Source: Desulfogranum marinum (GTDB lineage Bacteria; Desulfobacterota; Desulfobulbia; Desulfobulbales; Desulfobulbaceae). From it: a DNA stretch of 64,000 bases. Positions within the stretch are counted from its first letter, which is position 1. Each line of letters begins with the position of its first letter. The stretch lies in contig NZ_JAFFQD010000012.1 in assembly GCF_016918565.1 (NCBI RefSeq), positions 1-64,000 of the forward strand, given 5' to 3'. The notes below the pieces were generated by a model that saw nothing but the letters and a program-made list of their open reading frames with translations, was not told where the DNA came from and did no database searches. This document shows positions 42,532-50,888 of the stretch, in pieces. Position numbers and translations under genes: made by a program.

Positions 42532-42764
42532 CGTGGTGAACCGCCCTTTGAAAGGTTAATGATATCGAAGAATACAGGTACTCCGTTTGCAGAGTCCGGC
42601 ATATCTATCCTATTGTCAGGGGTATTGAATAGCATGTCGTTGATTAGGTCGACACACAAATAATCGTCGCCTGATGGTCCGACCAAATAGGTCAGCGTCC
42701 TCACCACTGTAGTCGCAACACTTCCCAGAAAAAAGAAATACAATTGAGTGCTGCTATTCATCAC
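42528..42764 (-). CDS. Possible small protein translationally coupled to the exported protein
   Basis: A 78-residue leftward frame ends with an ATGA overlap to the exported TIM-barrel-like gene, the arrangement typical of coupled genes. The product begins with a hydrophobic stretch (LYFFFLGSVATTVVRTLTYL) and continues polar. The family is unknown. No strong ribosome binding site precedes ATG 42764. The overlap favours a real gene, but the sequence could also be the remnant of a longer leader. Confidence 0.4.
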   Translation of the reverse strand: MMNSSTQLYFFFLGSVATTVVRTLTYLVGPSGDDYLCVDLINDMLFNTPDNRIDMPDSANGVPVFFDIINLSKGGSPR

Positions 42765-42937
42765 TAATATCGCTAGTAGCCTGTCGAGCTTTCACCCTTG
42801 CAGATTATGAGCAAGAGTAAGGGGGGGGTTAGCTGACTAATTGTAAATAAATTAAATTTGACAATGCGGCGATTTGGTATTTGTCGACATTTTTGATGTG
42901 ATTTGATGATTGTAACTAGTTTATGTTCATAACATCC

Positions 42938-43063
42938 ATGAGCACAAACTTTAACCATAGGCAGAAATACTATATTTCTCTTGCCTCCTTTTCTACAGGA
43001 CTGGTTGCCTGAAGATCATCTTGCCGGGTTTGTAGTTGATATCTCAGGTGCAGATATCCGCCT
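42938..43063 (+). pseudogene. IS1182-type transposase N-terminal fragment
   Basis: The rightward strand shows the beginning of an IS1182-family transposase. ATG 42938 opens MSTNFNHRQKYY; a shift of one base then continues as FLLPPFLQDWLPEDHLAGFV, the very characteristic N-terminal motif of these transposases. The frame ends at 43063 and the rest of the gene is missing or unrecognisable, although the following 100 bases may contain more degraded sequence. The fragment is flanked by the KefB-like and TIM-barrel-like genes on the opposite strand. Confidence 0.75.
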
Positions 43064-43250
43064 ATAACTGAAGAATATGGTAGCAAGTGCGGTTCCTTCA
43101 GCCAATCATCAGAGAGGGTTATTAGTAACTCTTGTAAGACTGCTGAAGAAGTATATTAGCTGGCGTACCCATATGGAACTATTCAATCCTTCTGTTTTTT
43201 ATGCAAATTTTTAAATGGAAAAGGCGAAATAATGTAATTATCAGCGTTAC

Positions 43251-43270
43251 CCCATTTACTCGTAAACGGG
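43251..43270 (-). terminator. Weak hairpin after the CPA2 antiporter gene
   Basis: On the leftward strand CCCGTTTAC and GTAAATGGG form a nine-base stem with one G-T pair and a two-base loop, 11 bases after the antiporter stop codon. There is no T-run, so it is only a candidate terminator. Confidence 0.35.
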
Positions 43271-43281
43271 CTTATTATTAT

Positions 43282-44997
43282 TTAATTGTTGTCAGATGAC
43301 ACACTACCATCTCCGACTAACTCATAATCGTTATTACGAAAAAACGTAACTAATTCATTTACACTTTCTTCTTTAACCCCAAGATTTTTAAGCAAAATTC
43401 CACCTACAACCATTGTGCTTTCAATATATGAGGTTCGAGCATGGGTTATTCCATTATTAACCAAATAGGATTGATCAGCTAACGTCTGCACCCGGGCATA
43501 AATGCTTAATTCAGGATAAAGACGATGTAAGCTAATGGCCAAAGCCTTGGTTTTTGACCGACTGGAAGCATTGACAAAGGCGGCATTTGCCTTACTGAAA
43601 CCGGCTACGCTCTGGGTCTCAAAACTATTCATATCACCAAAATGAACGTTGTAGCCACTCGCTTTTCCTTGTTGGACAACGGCAAAATCTTTATCAAAAA
43701 CTACATATGGGATATTGGCCTTTTCAAGCATTTTTGCTATAAGCTGACTGACCTCATCAAAGCCGATAACAACGACATGCCTTTCAAGGCCCTCGGCCGG
43801 GCCTTCTACCAGAGTTTGTAATTTGGCTAGAAAAAGATCGGCTATTTTGTTACCTGTTTTGACCATTATTGGAGTCAGAATCATACTAACGGCTATAACA
43901 AGCATTGCCAGAGTATGCCCCTCGCTACTCAACAACTCTGTCCCTGCTGCTGCAGCAAAGAGTACAAAGGAAAATTCTCCGACCTGAGATAAATAAAAGC
44001 CTGTTCTAATGGCAGGAGCGCGTTTTATACCAAACGCAAGTGCGATTACACTTATCACCATACATTTAAAACCCACAATTATTGGAACATGAACTAAAAG
44101 GGTTGACCAGTTGTTGATTAGTGAATTTACATCAATAGACATTCCAACTGTCACAAAAAAAAGACTCATAAGTGTCTCTTTAAAAGGAGCTACCGTTGCT
44201 TCGATCTGGTATCTGAAATCAGACGCCGAAAGGAGCATTCCCAGTAAAAAAGCGCCTAATGTGATCGATATTCCTGCATAATCAACCATCCATGCTGCTA
44301 TGATCACCGCCAGAAATAACACCATCGCAAAGGCATTTATTTGCCGATGTTTGGCACAATAACCGAGAACCCGTGGCAGTAGATAATGGCCTGAGAGTAA
44401 AATGACTGCTATTACCCCTGCAACTTTACAAATTGTTTGCCAAAGAGGAATAGCATCAGCCTCCCCAGTACTATGGGCCAAAATAGGCACTAATGCCATA
44501 ACCGGCACAACCCAGAGATCTTGCGCCATAAGCACGGCGAAAGCTGTTTGTCCGTGTTCAGTGGGGAGTTCACCTTTTTCTCCCAATGTGCCCATAACAA
44601 TAGCTGTAGATGACATGCTGAGGCCAAGCCCGACAATCACTGCCGATTCCCATGGCGTATGAAAAAATATGATGAGATAACCGGTCATTATTATTGCAGT
44701 TAGAATCATCTGAGCTGAGCCTAGTCCAAATATCAATCGCCGTAGCGCCCAAACTTTCTGGGGACGAAGTTCCAGGCCGACTGTAAATAAAAAAAGCATA
44801 ACACCAAGCTCTGCAATATTCTGTAACTCTGATACTGATGAGGAGAGAATAGGACCTGGGGTATTGGGTCCTATGATGATGCCTGCAGCAATGCAACCGA
44901 GTATCACTCCAAAACCAAGCCTCTCAAATACAAGAACACAAGTTGTGGCTGCTCCGAGATAAATGATTATTGCAATAAGCATTGATGAAATATCCAT
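43282..44997 (-). CDS. CPA2-family cation:proton antiporter (KefB/YbaL-like)
   Basis: The 571-residue inner-membrane protein has an N-terminal CPA2 antiporter domain of about 12 spans (1-385) and a C-terminal TrkA-N domain (about 407-530). The start reads LGFGVILGCIAAGIIIGPNT and LFLFTVGLELRPQKVW; later LSMSSTAIVMGTLG and AFAVLMAQD are typical, and GVGE-like RTGFYLSQVGEFSFVLFA closes the domain. The TrkA-N motif GxGxxG, which binds NAD(H), is replaced by IGFDEVS at 411-417, so nucleotide regulation is doubtful. AGGTGA lies seven bases before the ATG. The substrate is K+ or Na+ in relatives and cannot be told here. Confidence 0.9.
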   Translation of the reverse strand: MDISSMLIAIIIYLGAATTCVLVFERLGFGVILGCIAAGIIIGPNTPGPILSSSVSELQNIAELGVMLFLFTVGLELRPQKVWALRRLIFGLGSAQMILTAIIMTGYLIIFFHTPWESAVIVGLGLSMSSTAIVMGTLGEKGELPTEHGQTAFAVLMAQDLWVVPVMALVPILAHSTGEADAIPLWQTICKVAGVIAVILLSGHYLLPRVLGYCAKHRQINAFAMVLFLAVIIAAWMVDYAGISITLGAFLLGMLLSASDFRYQIEATVAPFKETLMSLFFVTVGMSIDVNSLINNWSTLLVHVPIIVGFKCMVISVIALAFGIKRAPAIRTGFYLSQVGEFSFVLFAAAAGTELLSSEGHTLAMLVIAVSMILTPIMVKTGNKIADLFLAKLQTLVEGPAEGLERHVVVIGFDEVSQLIAKMLEKANIPYVVFDKDFAVVQQGKASGYNVHFGDMNSFETQSVAGFSKANAAFVNASSRSKTKALAISLHRLYPELSIYARVQTLADQSYLVNNGITHARTSYIESTMVVGGILLKNLGVKEESVNELVTFFRNNDYELVGDGSVSSDNN

Positions 44998-45132
44998 ATA
45001 TTAATCACCTAATATTGAAACAACGTCTCAAAAAAATTATAATTTATTCGCTTGAAAATTAATTATGACTCCCAAAGTGCAACAGTTTGTTTATAAAATG
45101 CAAAGTTTTGGACTTTTAGACCTAGATGTAAC

Positions 45133-45990
45133 TTACCAGGAATACAACATTCCTATTCCATATATCCATTGGTCTTTTGAACCGCGTTCGTCTACAATGG
45201 GACTGTCGGCAGCATCACCTAGCATTCTGGAATAAAGAAGGCCTGCCCCTGCATGCCATTTTTTACTCAGATGCAATATTCCTACAGCCCATATACGAAT
45301 ATCACGCATGCCGCTTCCAGCGTCAAAGGCGGGTAGTCCACTGACCATTGCCCCTTTTTGAGAAACACCAAAATATGTGCTGGTATAATCATCGTTGCCC
45401 CAGGTTGTACCGGCTCCAAAACCAAGTGATACAGGAGTCGCAACTGGTACGAGACCCCATGCATTGGCACCCACTGTCCAGCCATTATCGGTGGCATCAC
45501 TCACATCCCAGTAAGTCCAGCCACTAACACCAAACTGCAAGCGTGAATTATCAGGGTCCCTCCACGTGTAGCCTCCCCAAGCTCCAAGATTAAGTGCTCC
45601 GTCAATTTCTTCGAGCATCGCAACCTGTTCATCATCAACGTCTTCATCACGGCCAAATCGATAAAACAGACCTGGGCCAAATCGCCAGTTTTTATGATCT
45701 ATAAGATTGACCTTAACATCATTGACCACAATTTTAATAAACCGCTCATCGCCGATCATGATTTTTCCAATTGGGGCACCGCCAAAAGTATAATCATCAG
45801 AGCCAAAATAGTCCGGGTACCCACCAATTCCTACCCCAAAGAAATTAGGCTCGCCCAACTCCAGTGGTATTGCAAGATCACTGGCATGGCTTGGAGAAGC
45901 TGCACACAATATCACAATTGTTGCGATAGCAAACAAACAGTTTGCTGTCTTGACGTTCATGGTATTGTTATTGCCCTTTTTTTGATCCAT
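45133..45990 (-). CDS. MipA/OmpV-family outer membrane protein
   Basis: This 285-residue protein is a MipA/OmpV-type outer-membrane beta-barrel. A signal peptide ends around SPSHA near residue 36, then LGEPNFFGVGIGGYPDYFGS gives the typical first strands. Aromatic-rich, alternating segments follow, and the final strand ends with WIYGIGMLYSW, as expected for barrel insertion. Relatives have been linked to scaffolding of murein enzymes, osmolarity responses and small-molecule tolerance. GGAGAG lies four bases before ATG 45990. It belongs to a leftward set of envelope genes downstream of the second AspT gene. Confidence 0.85.
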   Translation of the reverse strand: MDQKKGNNNTMNVKTANCLFAIATIVILCAASPSHASDLAIPLELGEPNFFGVGIGGYPDYFGSDDYTFGGAPIGKIMIGDERFIKIVVNDVKVNLIDHKNWRFGPGLFYRFGRDEDVDDEQVAMLEEIDGALNLGAWGGYTWRDPDNSRLQFGVSGWTYWDVSDATDNGWTVGANAWGLVPVATPVSLGFGAGTTWGNDDYTSTYFGVSQKGAMVSGLPAFDAGSGMRDIRIWAVGILHLSKKWHAGAGLLYSRMLGDAADSPIVDERGSKDQWIYGIGMLYSW

Positions 45991-46061
45991 CTTCTCTCCA
46001 TAGATATAGACATTTATCGTTTAAATATAAAAACAATCCGTTACTGTTTAATCTTTTTTAA

Positions 46062-46433
46062 CTACCTGTTATGGCTTCTGCGTATGCCACCAAACAAGGC
46101 ACTGCCAATAGCCCCTGCGGCCGCACCTTTACCCGCATCACCGGCAATACCACCAATAATGGCCCCTTTGGCAGCACCTGATACGGCATCTCCGGCAAGA
46201 GTGGTTTGAGACCCGGGACGTCTGGTCACATCACCGAAAAGAGCCCCTCCTGCCGCTCCTGCAGCCGCACCCTTGCCGGCATCGCCGGCAATACCGCCGA
46301 TAATAGCCCCTTTTGCAGCACCACGGATGGTGTTATCCAAAACTTGACTACCAAAAACAGCCTCCAGCGATGTAATGAATAACAGTGATGAAATCACCAT
46401 ACTGAATACAATAATTTTAAATAAATGCTTCAC
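46062..46433 (-). CDS. Glycine-zipper protein with duplicated repeat
   Basis: The product (123 residues from GTG 46433) has an N-terminal signal or membrane segment and two nearly identical glycine-zipper repeats of about 45 residues, each built on GAAKGAIIGGIAGDAGKGAA. Glycine-zipper (YMGG-like) domains insert into membranes or pack as helical hairpins. I chose GTG 46433 because GGGAGG at 46441-46446 precedes it by seven bases; the upstream ATG at 46505 would add 24 residues without a binding site. The exported proteins on either side read in the same direction. Confidence 0.75.
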   Translation of the reverse strand: MKHLFKIIVFSMVISSLLFITSLEAVFGSQVLDNTIRGAAKGAIIGGIAGDAGKGAAAGAAGGALFGDVTRRPGSQTTLAGDAVSGAAKGAIIGGIAGDAGKGAAAGAIGSALFGGIRRSHNR

Positions 46434-46516
46434 CGATTTACCTCCCAAGTTGGGTGCACAGGTAACTACCCGTTGTTTTGAAGCCAAACGATATTTTTCC
46501 CTCATAGCCCAGGTTG

Positions 46517-46948
46517 TTACTTTTCAGAATAGAGAACACAAGCTCCGAAAATAGTAAATCCCTCTCCCGGGGCTGTGATCCCAAGAGTCATCAAACCAGT
46601 CCGGTCATTGATTAACATACTCCAACCAGTATCTACGTCCGTGCCCTGAACAATTTTATAGCCATCCATACTTTGAACATTTGTAATCGGCGAGGTACGT
46701 TTTTCTCCGGCTTCGGTCAAGCTATTTACAACCTTGTTGCCAAAGTCGACTTCAAAGAATAATGGTAAATTAACCAGATCAACGGGTCCTCTGATGCATT
46801 CCTGCTGCTTATCGCAGGCTATCGCTTCAGCAGAAGAACAAATCAACTTTGGGGCTGCTGCCACTGCGTGATGACCGTAACCAGTCATTAGAACAAAAGC
46901 AGTGATCACAATGGTAAGTGCATTTACTCGTAATATTTGTTTTTTCAT
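46517..46948 (-). CDS. Small exported protein of unknown function
   Basis: The 143-residue product carries a signal peptide (MKKQILRVNALTIVITAFVLMTG...VAA) and a compact domain of about 110 residues with four cysteines in LICSSAEAIACDKQQECIRG and a final CVLYSEK. The beta-rich part (DVDTGWSMLINDRTGLMTLG) suggests a small lipocalin- or calycin-like fold, which I cannot confirm. ATG 46948 is chosen because AAGGAG lies eight bases upstream; a longer frame to 46987 is unlikely. It lies between the glycine-zipper and EipA-like genes. Confidence 0.7.
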   Translation of the reverse strand: MKKQILRVNALTIVITAFVLMTGYGHHAVAAAPKLICSSAEAIACDKQQECIRGPVDLVNLPLFFEVDFGNKVVNSLTEAGEKRTSPITNVQSMDGYKIVQGTDVDTGWSMLINDRTGLMTLGITAPGEGFTIFGACVLYSEK

Positions 46949-47124
46949 TACATACTCCTTTGCTTGTAACACTATAAAAAAACTCATCTATATGATATAT
47001 ACCCTGCAGACAAACAGTATTTTCAGCTACGATTTGTAATGGTTACAACGTTCAACAATTTTGTTTTGCAAACCTGGGTATATATCAACGCATTACATTG
47101 AAATTGCTTGAAAATTATTGCTCA

Positions 47125-48060
47125 CTATTTGAGCTTAATTTTCAGCCCTTGACCAGCCATAGTAAGACGAACACCTTTCTGGGTTGATTTTAATTTAAGA
47201 ACAACGCCATTACCATTTTTAAGAGCCATTACAGATCCACCGCCAATCAAGGTGGCTCCGGCTTCACCTGCAACAAACATACCTTCGATATCTTTTGCTT
47301 CAACCAGTTTATAGACATCTCCAGTTGCCTCGATGGCAGTAATACCGACGTCAATAACGCTCAGGCCGCTGATTGAGATTTCATGGGTTGATCCATCATA
47401 CATGGTCAGACTACCATCGCCCCAGGTTACGCCGACACCAACGGCAACCGATTTGGACTTTATTTCTACTGTTCCTGAAACTTTTGGGGCCGGCTCAACA
47501 GCTATGGCATAGGCTGCCGCATACAGTGCCTCTACTTCCTGCCCCTTTTCAATACGGTTAATATCAATCTGGTCTCCAACCTTTAAGGCCAGTAAATGAT
47601 CGGATTCCTCCAAAACCACAACCTTATTTTTCTTGTCGATTTTGGCTACAACTGCAGCCACATAGGTACTGGCCATGAACTTCATACCGGGTTTTTTACC
47701 CTCCTTTGCCCTTTCTACAGATATAACTGAACCACGTTCCTCCAACTCGCTGCCCTTAGGCTCAAGAGCTATGGCCAGGCCGGTATAATAACTGACAATG
47801 ACCAAGTCGCCTCGTTTGAGCTGGTCAAAATTTTTCACCTCTGGGCCAGCGGTAAATTTGTACTCTTCATCCGCCGAGTTCTTGAGGGTGACCACTCTCG
47901 TTTCTTTGTCAATGCCTACAATAACATCTACCGCCACTGCTCCATCTGAAACAGCAACGATCCCGGTGTCCTCTGCCAGGACTTCTCCAGTATGAACAGC
48001 GAGTTGAAAAATAAAAATAAATCCAAGTATGATACCAATATGTTTAAAGTGAAATTTCAT
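47125..48060 (-). CDS. Exported protein with two small repeats and a C-terminal EipA/DUF1134-like domain
   Basis: This 311-residue exported protein starts at ATG 48060 (AAGGA upstream) with a signal peptide to about residue 29. Two similar modules follow (about 43-108 and 135-190), each with VxxIDKETRVVTLK / KIDKKNKVVVLE and a later DLVIVSYYTGLAIALEP / EVEALYAAAYAIAVEP, resembling DUF5666-type OB-like repeats. The C-terminal domain (about 195-311) matches EipA/DUF1134 in VGVGVTWGDGSLTM, HEISISGLSVIDVGITAIEA and VGEAGATLIGGG, then GVVLKLKSTQKGVRL. EipA is a periplasmic envelope-integrity protein of alphaproteobacteria. The combination of both parts in one chain is unusual. Confidence 0.75.
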   Translation of the reverse strand: MKFHFKHIGIILGFIFIFQLAVHTGEVLAEDTGIVAVSDGAVAVDVIVGIDKETRVVTLKNSADEEYKFTAGPEVKNFDQLKRGDLVIVSYYTGLAIALEPKGSELEERGSVISVERAKEGKKPGMKFMASTYVAAVVAKIDKKNKVVVLEESDHLLALKVGDQIDINRIEKGQEVEALYAAAYAIAVEPAPKVSGTVEIKSKSVAVGVGVTWGDGSLTMYDGSTHEISISGLSVIDVGITAIEATGDVYKLVEAKDIEGMFVAGEAGATLIGGGSVMALKNGNGVVLKLKSTQKGVRLTMAGQGLKIKLK

Positions 48061-48141
48061 GGTGTTTATCCTTGTTGAAAGTTTGTTGTTAAAAATAAGT
48101 GAGGAAGATTTATTCTTGTCATGACCTAAAAACAAAAATGT

Positions 48142-48801
48142 TTACCAGATAAGTGGCTGAACCAATTCAAGCAAAAAATAAATATGTTTTACTGTTTTTT
48201 CACTAGCGTTCATCATTTCGTTCTCAAACATTAAAGCCTCAGAATTAACCCAAGAAAGTAAGACAATTACCACCACATAAAATATGCCCAAAGACACATT
48301 GGCCCTTCTTGAAAATGGCGAACGTAGAAGGGTGATAATTGGACCAACATACATGGCCAGAAACCAGGCAGTAGCGCCACAAAAGAGAATAGTTTTCTGA
48401 AAAATTATTACTTGAGTAACTTGGGACGGGAGATCGTCGCCGAACAAATTAAAAGAGACAAACAAAGGTGCAAAGAAACCGGTTATTGTATAGGCCAGGC
48501 CTAGGTACATCAGTAGATCACCTGCAATAAAAGACCAGTGATCACAATAACCGACCTCGTCATGAGAACTGGAAGCTAGAAAAGCAACGAGGGCAATAAG
48601 AGAAAGGGATAAAGCTAAATACAGAGCAATGTCAGCTCGTACGTGTACCTGATGATCTACACCTGGCAGGTTAACTCCCCCAGACATACTATATAACTGA
48701 CTAATTTGAAATGAAACAATAGCGATGTTCAAGCCAATTACTGTCAGACGTGTACGCATTACGTTAACAGCAATACGCACTACTTGTTTGTTATCTGACA
48801 T
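48142..48801 (-). CDS. Predicted membrane protein of unknown family
   Basis: The 219-residue protein has five or six hydrophobic spans, the first at about 18-36 (VIGLNIAIVSFQISQLY), then IALYLALSLSLIALVAFL, WSFIAGDLLMYLGLAYTITG and two near 130-150 and 170-190. A charged DHQVHVRAD loop precedes the second span. GAGG lies upstream of ATG 48801. It directly follows the second AspT-family exchanger gene and precedes the EipA-like exported protein in the same direction, suggesting co-transcription. I do not recognise its family. Confidence 0.65.
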   Translation of the reverse strand: MSDNKQVVRIAVNVMRTRLTVIGLNIAIVSFQISQLYSMSGGVNLPGVDHQVHVRADIALYLALSLSLIALVAFLASSSHDEVGYCDHWSFIAGDLLMYLGLAYTITGFFAPLFVSFNLFGDDLPSQVTQVIIFQKTILFCGATAWFLAMYVGPIITLLRSPFSRRANVSLGIFYVVVIVLLSWVNSEALMFENEMMNASEKTVKHIYFLLELVQPLIW

Positions 48802-48925
48802 ATAACCTCTTCATGTAAATGATCTGGTATAAAGAATATGGATGGATATTATTCACATAAAGGGAAACCGTTGATCAAATTTCCAGCGATTCCCCTTATG
48901 AGATTGTGCGAAAACCTTGAAGCGA

Positions 48926-50797
48926 CTATGAAAATACCATGGCTATGTACCCTAGAATAAGAACAATAGCAGAGGTAAGTGCATAAGGGACAGGGTAAGC
49001 TACAGCAGAAATGGCACTCCCAGATATATCCTGTACTCCGTTTAATGCTGGGGTACTGTTTCGTCCACCGGCGCATCCGCCAGCCAGAATAATTGGGTTC
49101 ATTTTTCTGATGTAATAGCCATAGCACCAGGCCAGAAAAGGAGGAACCAACGCTCCAAGCAAACCAATTATAGCAATCCAGATTACAGTAGTTCCCTGGA
49201 AAGAAGACATAATCTTAGGACCAACTCCTGCACCTAAAACCGCGACAAAAAGACTCAAGCCGATATCATTTAAAAATGCTCGTGCGCCCTCACTTGTTGG
49301 ACCACCAAAATCAGGGTTACGTGTTCGCAACCATGAAACCAGGATACCCATCAACATACAGCCTGCAGAAGTTCCTAGAGCAAAGGGTATACCACCAAGT
49401 TCTAAACTGGCATGACCAATAATAAAGCCCATCACCAGTGCGGCAGACATGAAGGAAATCTCGGTATAGGCGCTCTCAACTATTGGTACACTTTTGAGTG
49501 CTTTAGCAGCCTGATTCACACACCAGGAAGGTCCTGCCAAACGAAGCACATCCCCTTTTTCAACTACAGTTTTTGGAAGATGAGGAATAGCGACCCCAGC
49601 ACGAAACATTGATTTAAGGTGAACACCAAACCCAATTTCAGCTCCAAGCTCCTGTAAGGTCATTCCAGCATAATCTGATTTACCTACGTGAATGTCTGCC
49701 ACCTCTATATCGACCATCCTTGCTCTGGGTTCGGCAACTTCATTTCCGACTTTTTCCGAACCTGAGAGTAGAACCGAATATTCGCCCATGACCCCAATAA
49801 TGTCACCCATTTGAATGGTCGGGTTATCTTGCGCATCAAGAACTTCATCACCGCGCACGACTTTCAATATTGCTGCATGGGGATATTTTTTAAACAGATC
49901 GTGCACTGATTGACCTGCCAACTCTTCATGTTCAACCAGGTAGGAGCGAATCTGTTTATCAGTAAACCCGAGAATGGAAGCCCCAGCTGTACCCGGCAAC
50001 GCACCACCATCTTCACCACCACTAAACTCCTCTTCAGCCTGCTTGGCTGCTTCCACTGGATCATGACCAAACATCTTGGGTAAATATTTGATGAGCAAAA
50101 TTATAAATATTGACGAAAGGACATAGCTGATAGCATATCCTGCAGCCATATTGGCGCCAACCATATCAGCAGTGATCCCTTCAGGAATTTTAAAAGCCCC
50201 GCTACTTACAGCTGATTGTGCAACACCCATAACAGCAGTAACCGTATAACTTCCTGAGATAATACCTGCAGCGTACCCCGGTCCAAGATCGATAAGTTTT
50301 ACGCCGAAAAAAACTATTAGAAAATTTGAAAAGACCACTATCAAGCCGATAACAACAAAATCAAGCCCACCACGAGCCAATCCGGAAAAGAACTGTGGGC
50401 CAACTTTCATTCCCAAAGCATACATGAAGAGCATCAGAAAAATATCTTCTACTAACCCTGGAATATCATAAGTAATGCCAAATAGGGCACTCGCAGCAAG
50501 AGCAATACCAATACTAACAACGAGCGTCCCTGCAGTTGCACCAAGATTAATACCTTTCACCGTAACGCGACCCAGTGGGTAGCCTATTGCCAGCGCTAAA
50601 AATAGATAAGCAAAAGGATTTTGGGCTAAATAGTTCAACATCCAGCCAACAGGGCCAAAAGATTTTTCGGCAACAGCCTCAGCTGCTAAACCACTTCCTA
50701 TAGCTACAAGTAATAGCAGGCAGACGCTAGCGAGGACGGAGCTGCAGCGACGCAAAGTAAACATCTTTTTCATAGAAGTTTTTCTAGGAAATTTCAT
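48926..50797 (-). CDS. AspT-family exchanger, second copy, next to glutamate decarboxylase
   Basis: The 623-residue inner-membrane protein is a full-length AspT-family exchanger with an extra N-terminal hydrophobic segment (VLASVCLLLLVAIGSGLAAEA) before the first membrane block. Block one has LMLFMYALGMKVGPQFFSGL and GIISGSYTVTAVMGVAQSAV; two TrkA-C-like parts follow (HAAILKVVRGDEVLDAQDN and DYAGMTLQELGAEIGFGVH); block two has GASLFVAVLGAGVGPKIM and ends GGCAGGRNSTPALNGVQDI, the family's late conserved loop. The start has GGTGGA upstream. It lies 92 bases after gadB on the same strand, with a hairpin between. Exchange of glutamate for GABA is a reasonable guess. Confidence 0.9.
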   Translation of the reverse strand: MKFPRKTSMKKMFTLRRCSSVLASVCLLLLVAIGSGLAAEAVAEKSFGPVGWMLNYLAQNPFAYLFLALAIGYPLGRVTVKGINLGATAGTLVVSIGIALAASALFGITYDIPGLVEDIFLMLFMYALGMKVGPQFFSGLARGGLDFVVIGLIVVFSNFLIVFFGVKLIDLGPGYAAGIISGSYTVTAVMGVAQSAVSSGAFKIPEGITADMVGANMAAGYAISYVLSSIFIILLIKYLPKMFGHDPVEAAKQAEEEFSGGEDGGALPGTAGASILGFTDKQIRSYLVEHEELAGQSVHDLFKKYPHAAILKVVRGDEVLDAQDNPTIQMGDIIGVMGEYSVLLSGSEKVGNEVAEPRARMVDIEVADIHVGKSDYAGMTLQELGAEIGFGVHLKSMFRAGVAIPHLPKTVVEKGDVLRLAGPSWCVNQAAKALKSVPIVESAYTEISFMSAALVMGFIIGHASLELGGIPFALGTSAGCMLMGILVSWLRTRNPDFGGPTSEGARAFLNDIGLSLFVAVLGAGVGPKIMSSFQGTTVIWIAIIGLLGALVPPFLAWCYGYYIRKMNPIILAGGCAGGRNSTPALNGVQDISGSAISAVAYPVPYALTSAIVLILGYIAMVFS

Positions 50798-50819
50798 ATT
50801 TCATCCACCATAACTCAGT

Positions 50820-50854
50820 TAAAAAACGATCACGTTAAAATAACGTGATCGTTT
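50820..50854 (-). terminator. Intrinsic terminator between gadB and the AspT-like gene
   Basis: AAACGATCACGTTA at 50824-50837 and TAACGTGATCGTTT at 50841-50854 form a perfect 14-bp stem with a three-base loop. On the leftward strand a run of six T follows. It lies 35 bases after the gadB stop codon and would reduce readthrough into the exchanger gene, giving different levels of enzyme and transporter. Confidence 0.8.
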
Positions 50855-50888
50855 AAGGGGTAAACCAATGTAATAGATTCAGACTAAT

